From Helicobacter sp. MIT 05-5294 (GTDB taxonomy: Bacteria; Campylobacterota; Campylobacteria; Campylobacterales; Helicobacteraceae): DNA of 64,000 nt. Every line of letters starts with the position of its first letter. Position 1 is the first letter of the stretch. Of this stretch, positions 62,937 through 64,000 are shown in pieces. The stretch covers positions 52,260 through 116,259 of the forward strand of contig NZ_JRPA02000005.1 of the NCBI RefSeq assembly GCF_000765675.1, given 5' to 3'. A program made the position numbers and the translations under genes. The notes under the pieces are model-generated. The model was not told where the DNA came from and made no database searches. It saw only the letters and a list, made by a program, of their open reading frames with translations.

Positions 62937-64000
62937 ATGTTTAAAACCTTAATGGAAAATGGAAATGTTATTTACCATTTCAATCCTTTAGAGCAGGTGT
63001 TGCGAGATTCTAAAGTCGCATTTTCGGGAAGTGGAAATATCCTATTTCTCGCTCCTAAAAGCCTTTTGAAAAACACTAATATTCATTTTTATGGCAATAA
63101 TGCTTTGGTTTTTATTGGGGATTCTACAACAACTAAAGAAAATATTGATGTGCAGCACGAAAGCGTTTGTTATATCGGAAATGCCAATTACTTCAATCCC
63201 TGCGGTAGCGGAAGATGGTTCTGTTTATCCGAGCGTAAAAACCTCATTATTGGCAACGCGTGTTTGATTTCCCATACTCTTTGGTTTCGCCTTGCAGACC
63301 CTCATTTGCTTTATGATAGCACTTCGCATTTGCGCATTAATCCTAGTAAAAGTATTTATCTAGGCGACCATATTTGGATAGGGCAAGAAGTGGGATTCCT
63401 TAAGGGCGCGTTTGTCGGCTCTGGCGCGGTGATAGGGGCAAAATCCCTTGTAACTGCCAAAAAATTTGCTTCCAACACAATCAATGCTGGAAATCCTTGT
63501 AAAGAAATCAAAAATAATATTTTTTGGAGTGGAGAATGTGCGCATTCTTGGAAGCAAGAACAAACGCAAAAATATCAAAAAATGCCAAAAAACGATTTTA
63601 AATACTCTTATTCACGCGAACGCTTCCTCTCGCCATTGGCAATAGAAGCGAAATTGGAATCCTTAAAAAGCGCGTTAGAGAAGCTAGAGTTTGTCTATGA
63701 TGTTTTGTATTGTAATGCGGATAAAAATCGTTTCGCTTATCAAAAGGATTGCGCATTTGATGTGTCTTTGCCACATTTCCTAAAGCAGTTTTATAAACTC
63801 AACTTCCAATCCATAAATCCAACAAATAACAAGGAAGAATACCCGCCCAAAGCCTCTTTGTATGATAGAATCGCAAACCTTGAATCCGCACTTTTTGGCA
63901 CTGCCAAATCCCGAATCCAAAACCACCTTGCTTATAAAATAGGGCAGATTCTAACTAAAGACTCTAAAAGTTTTAGTGGAATCTTAAAAATGCCTTTTAA
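62937..64000 (+). CDS. Left-handed beta-helix acyltransferase with GT-type C-terminal module (runs off right edge)
   Basis: At least 354 residues, open at the window end. Residues 1 to about 190 form a hexapeptide-repeat acetyl/acyltransferase: SIYLGDHIWIGQEVGFLKG and SGAVIGAKSLVT, with NAGNPCKEI closing the helix, as in maltose/colanic-acid O-acetyltransferases. A long linker follows, then from about residue 325 SRIQNHLAYKIGQIL and LKMPF. This is the opening of the same C-terminal module found in the two GT8 enzymes. It likely decorates a surface polysaccharide or glycan. ATG 62937 follows TTTCAAGGAAACAAGA. Confidence 0.75.
   Translation, partial: MFKTLMENGNVIYHFNPLEQVLRDSKVAFSGSGNILFLAPKSLLKNTNIHFYGNNALVFIGDSTTTKENIDVQHESVCYIGNANYFNPCGSGRWFCLSERKNLIIGNACLISHTLWFRLADPHLLYDSTSHLRINPSKSIYLGDHIWIGQEVGFLKGAFVGSGAVIGAKSLVTAKKFASNTINAGNPCKEIKNNIFWSGECAHSWKQEQTQKYQKMPKNDFKYSYSRERFLSPLAIEAKLESLKSALEKLEFVYDVLYCNADKNRFAYQKDCAFDVSLPHFLKQFYKLNFQSINPTNNKEEYPPKASLYDRIANLESALFGTAKSRIQNHLAYKIGQILTKDSKSFSGILKMPF

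Overview
The window is an A+T-rich, gene-dense stretch of a Campylobacterota chromosome, most likely an enterohepatic Helicobacter (the H. pullorum / H. canadensis kind). This rests on gene content: a Campylobacter-type major outer-membrane porin, CiaB, CheR plus a receiver-less CheB, PflA, and the start of an STT3-type oligosaccharyltransferase (PglB). Several gene orders also resemble those I remember from H. pylori and C. jejuni: rluD-like/fn3 lipoprotein/trmB/ftsE/ftsX/M23-like/flaG/fliD/fliS; fliK-flgD-flgE; tal-rplY-pth-lptG-like. Species assignment is inference.

Layout. 1-1.9 kb: 5' end of pglB, a GT8 glycosyltransferase and a 44-residue Cys-rich membrane peptide, all on the minus strand. 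2-3.8 kb: a MOMP-type porin with a strong terminator and a Fur-box-like site upstream. 3.8-8.9 kb: plus-strand run of a UPF0323 lipoprotein, a glutathionylspermidine-synthase-like ligase, an esterase, hemL, an AtpZ-like protein and a membrane protein. 8.9-21.8 kb: long minus-strand block with a phase-variable GT8 gene (C12 tract), a DUF2156 protein, flaG-fliD-fliS-fliT-like, and an envelope/division/translation cluster. 21.9-28.3 kb: rodA, tRNA-Ile(CAT), an HMA protein, a TerB-DnaJ protein, ciaB, cheR, cheB and a YigZ protein. 28.3-34 kb minus: PhoH-like, nrdA, typA. 34.1-42.5 kb plus: fliK-flgD-flgE behind a sigma-54 promoter, then alaS. 42.5-52.5 kb: lipoprotein, orphan PilJ-type sensor, phosphoesterase, pflA, xseB, nitrilase-like protein, rpoD, a broken L,D-transpeptidase. 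52.4-64 kb: purL (minus), then ppsA, serB, tal, rplY, pth, an LptF/G permease, purH and an acyltransferase that runs off the right edge.

Themes. Motility is strongly represented: filament cap and chaperones, hook and hook-length ruler, motor TPR protein, chemotaxis adaptation enzymes. Surface glycosylation appears three times: PglB, two GT8 transferases and an acyltransferase, the last three sharing one C-terminal module. Most of the rest is housekeeping. The observations I find most worth checking are three carbohydrate-binding-like repeats inside FlgE, an exact in-frame 270-bp duplication in the FliK ruler, the C12 contingency tract, the HExxH/EExKA signature in CiaB, the rodA stop codon lying inside a tRNA gene, and a small family of intergenic hairpin repeats.
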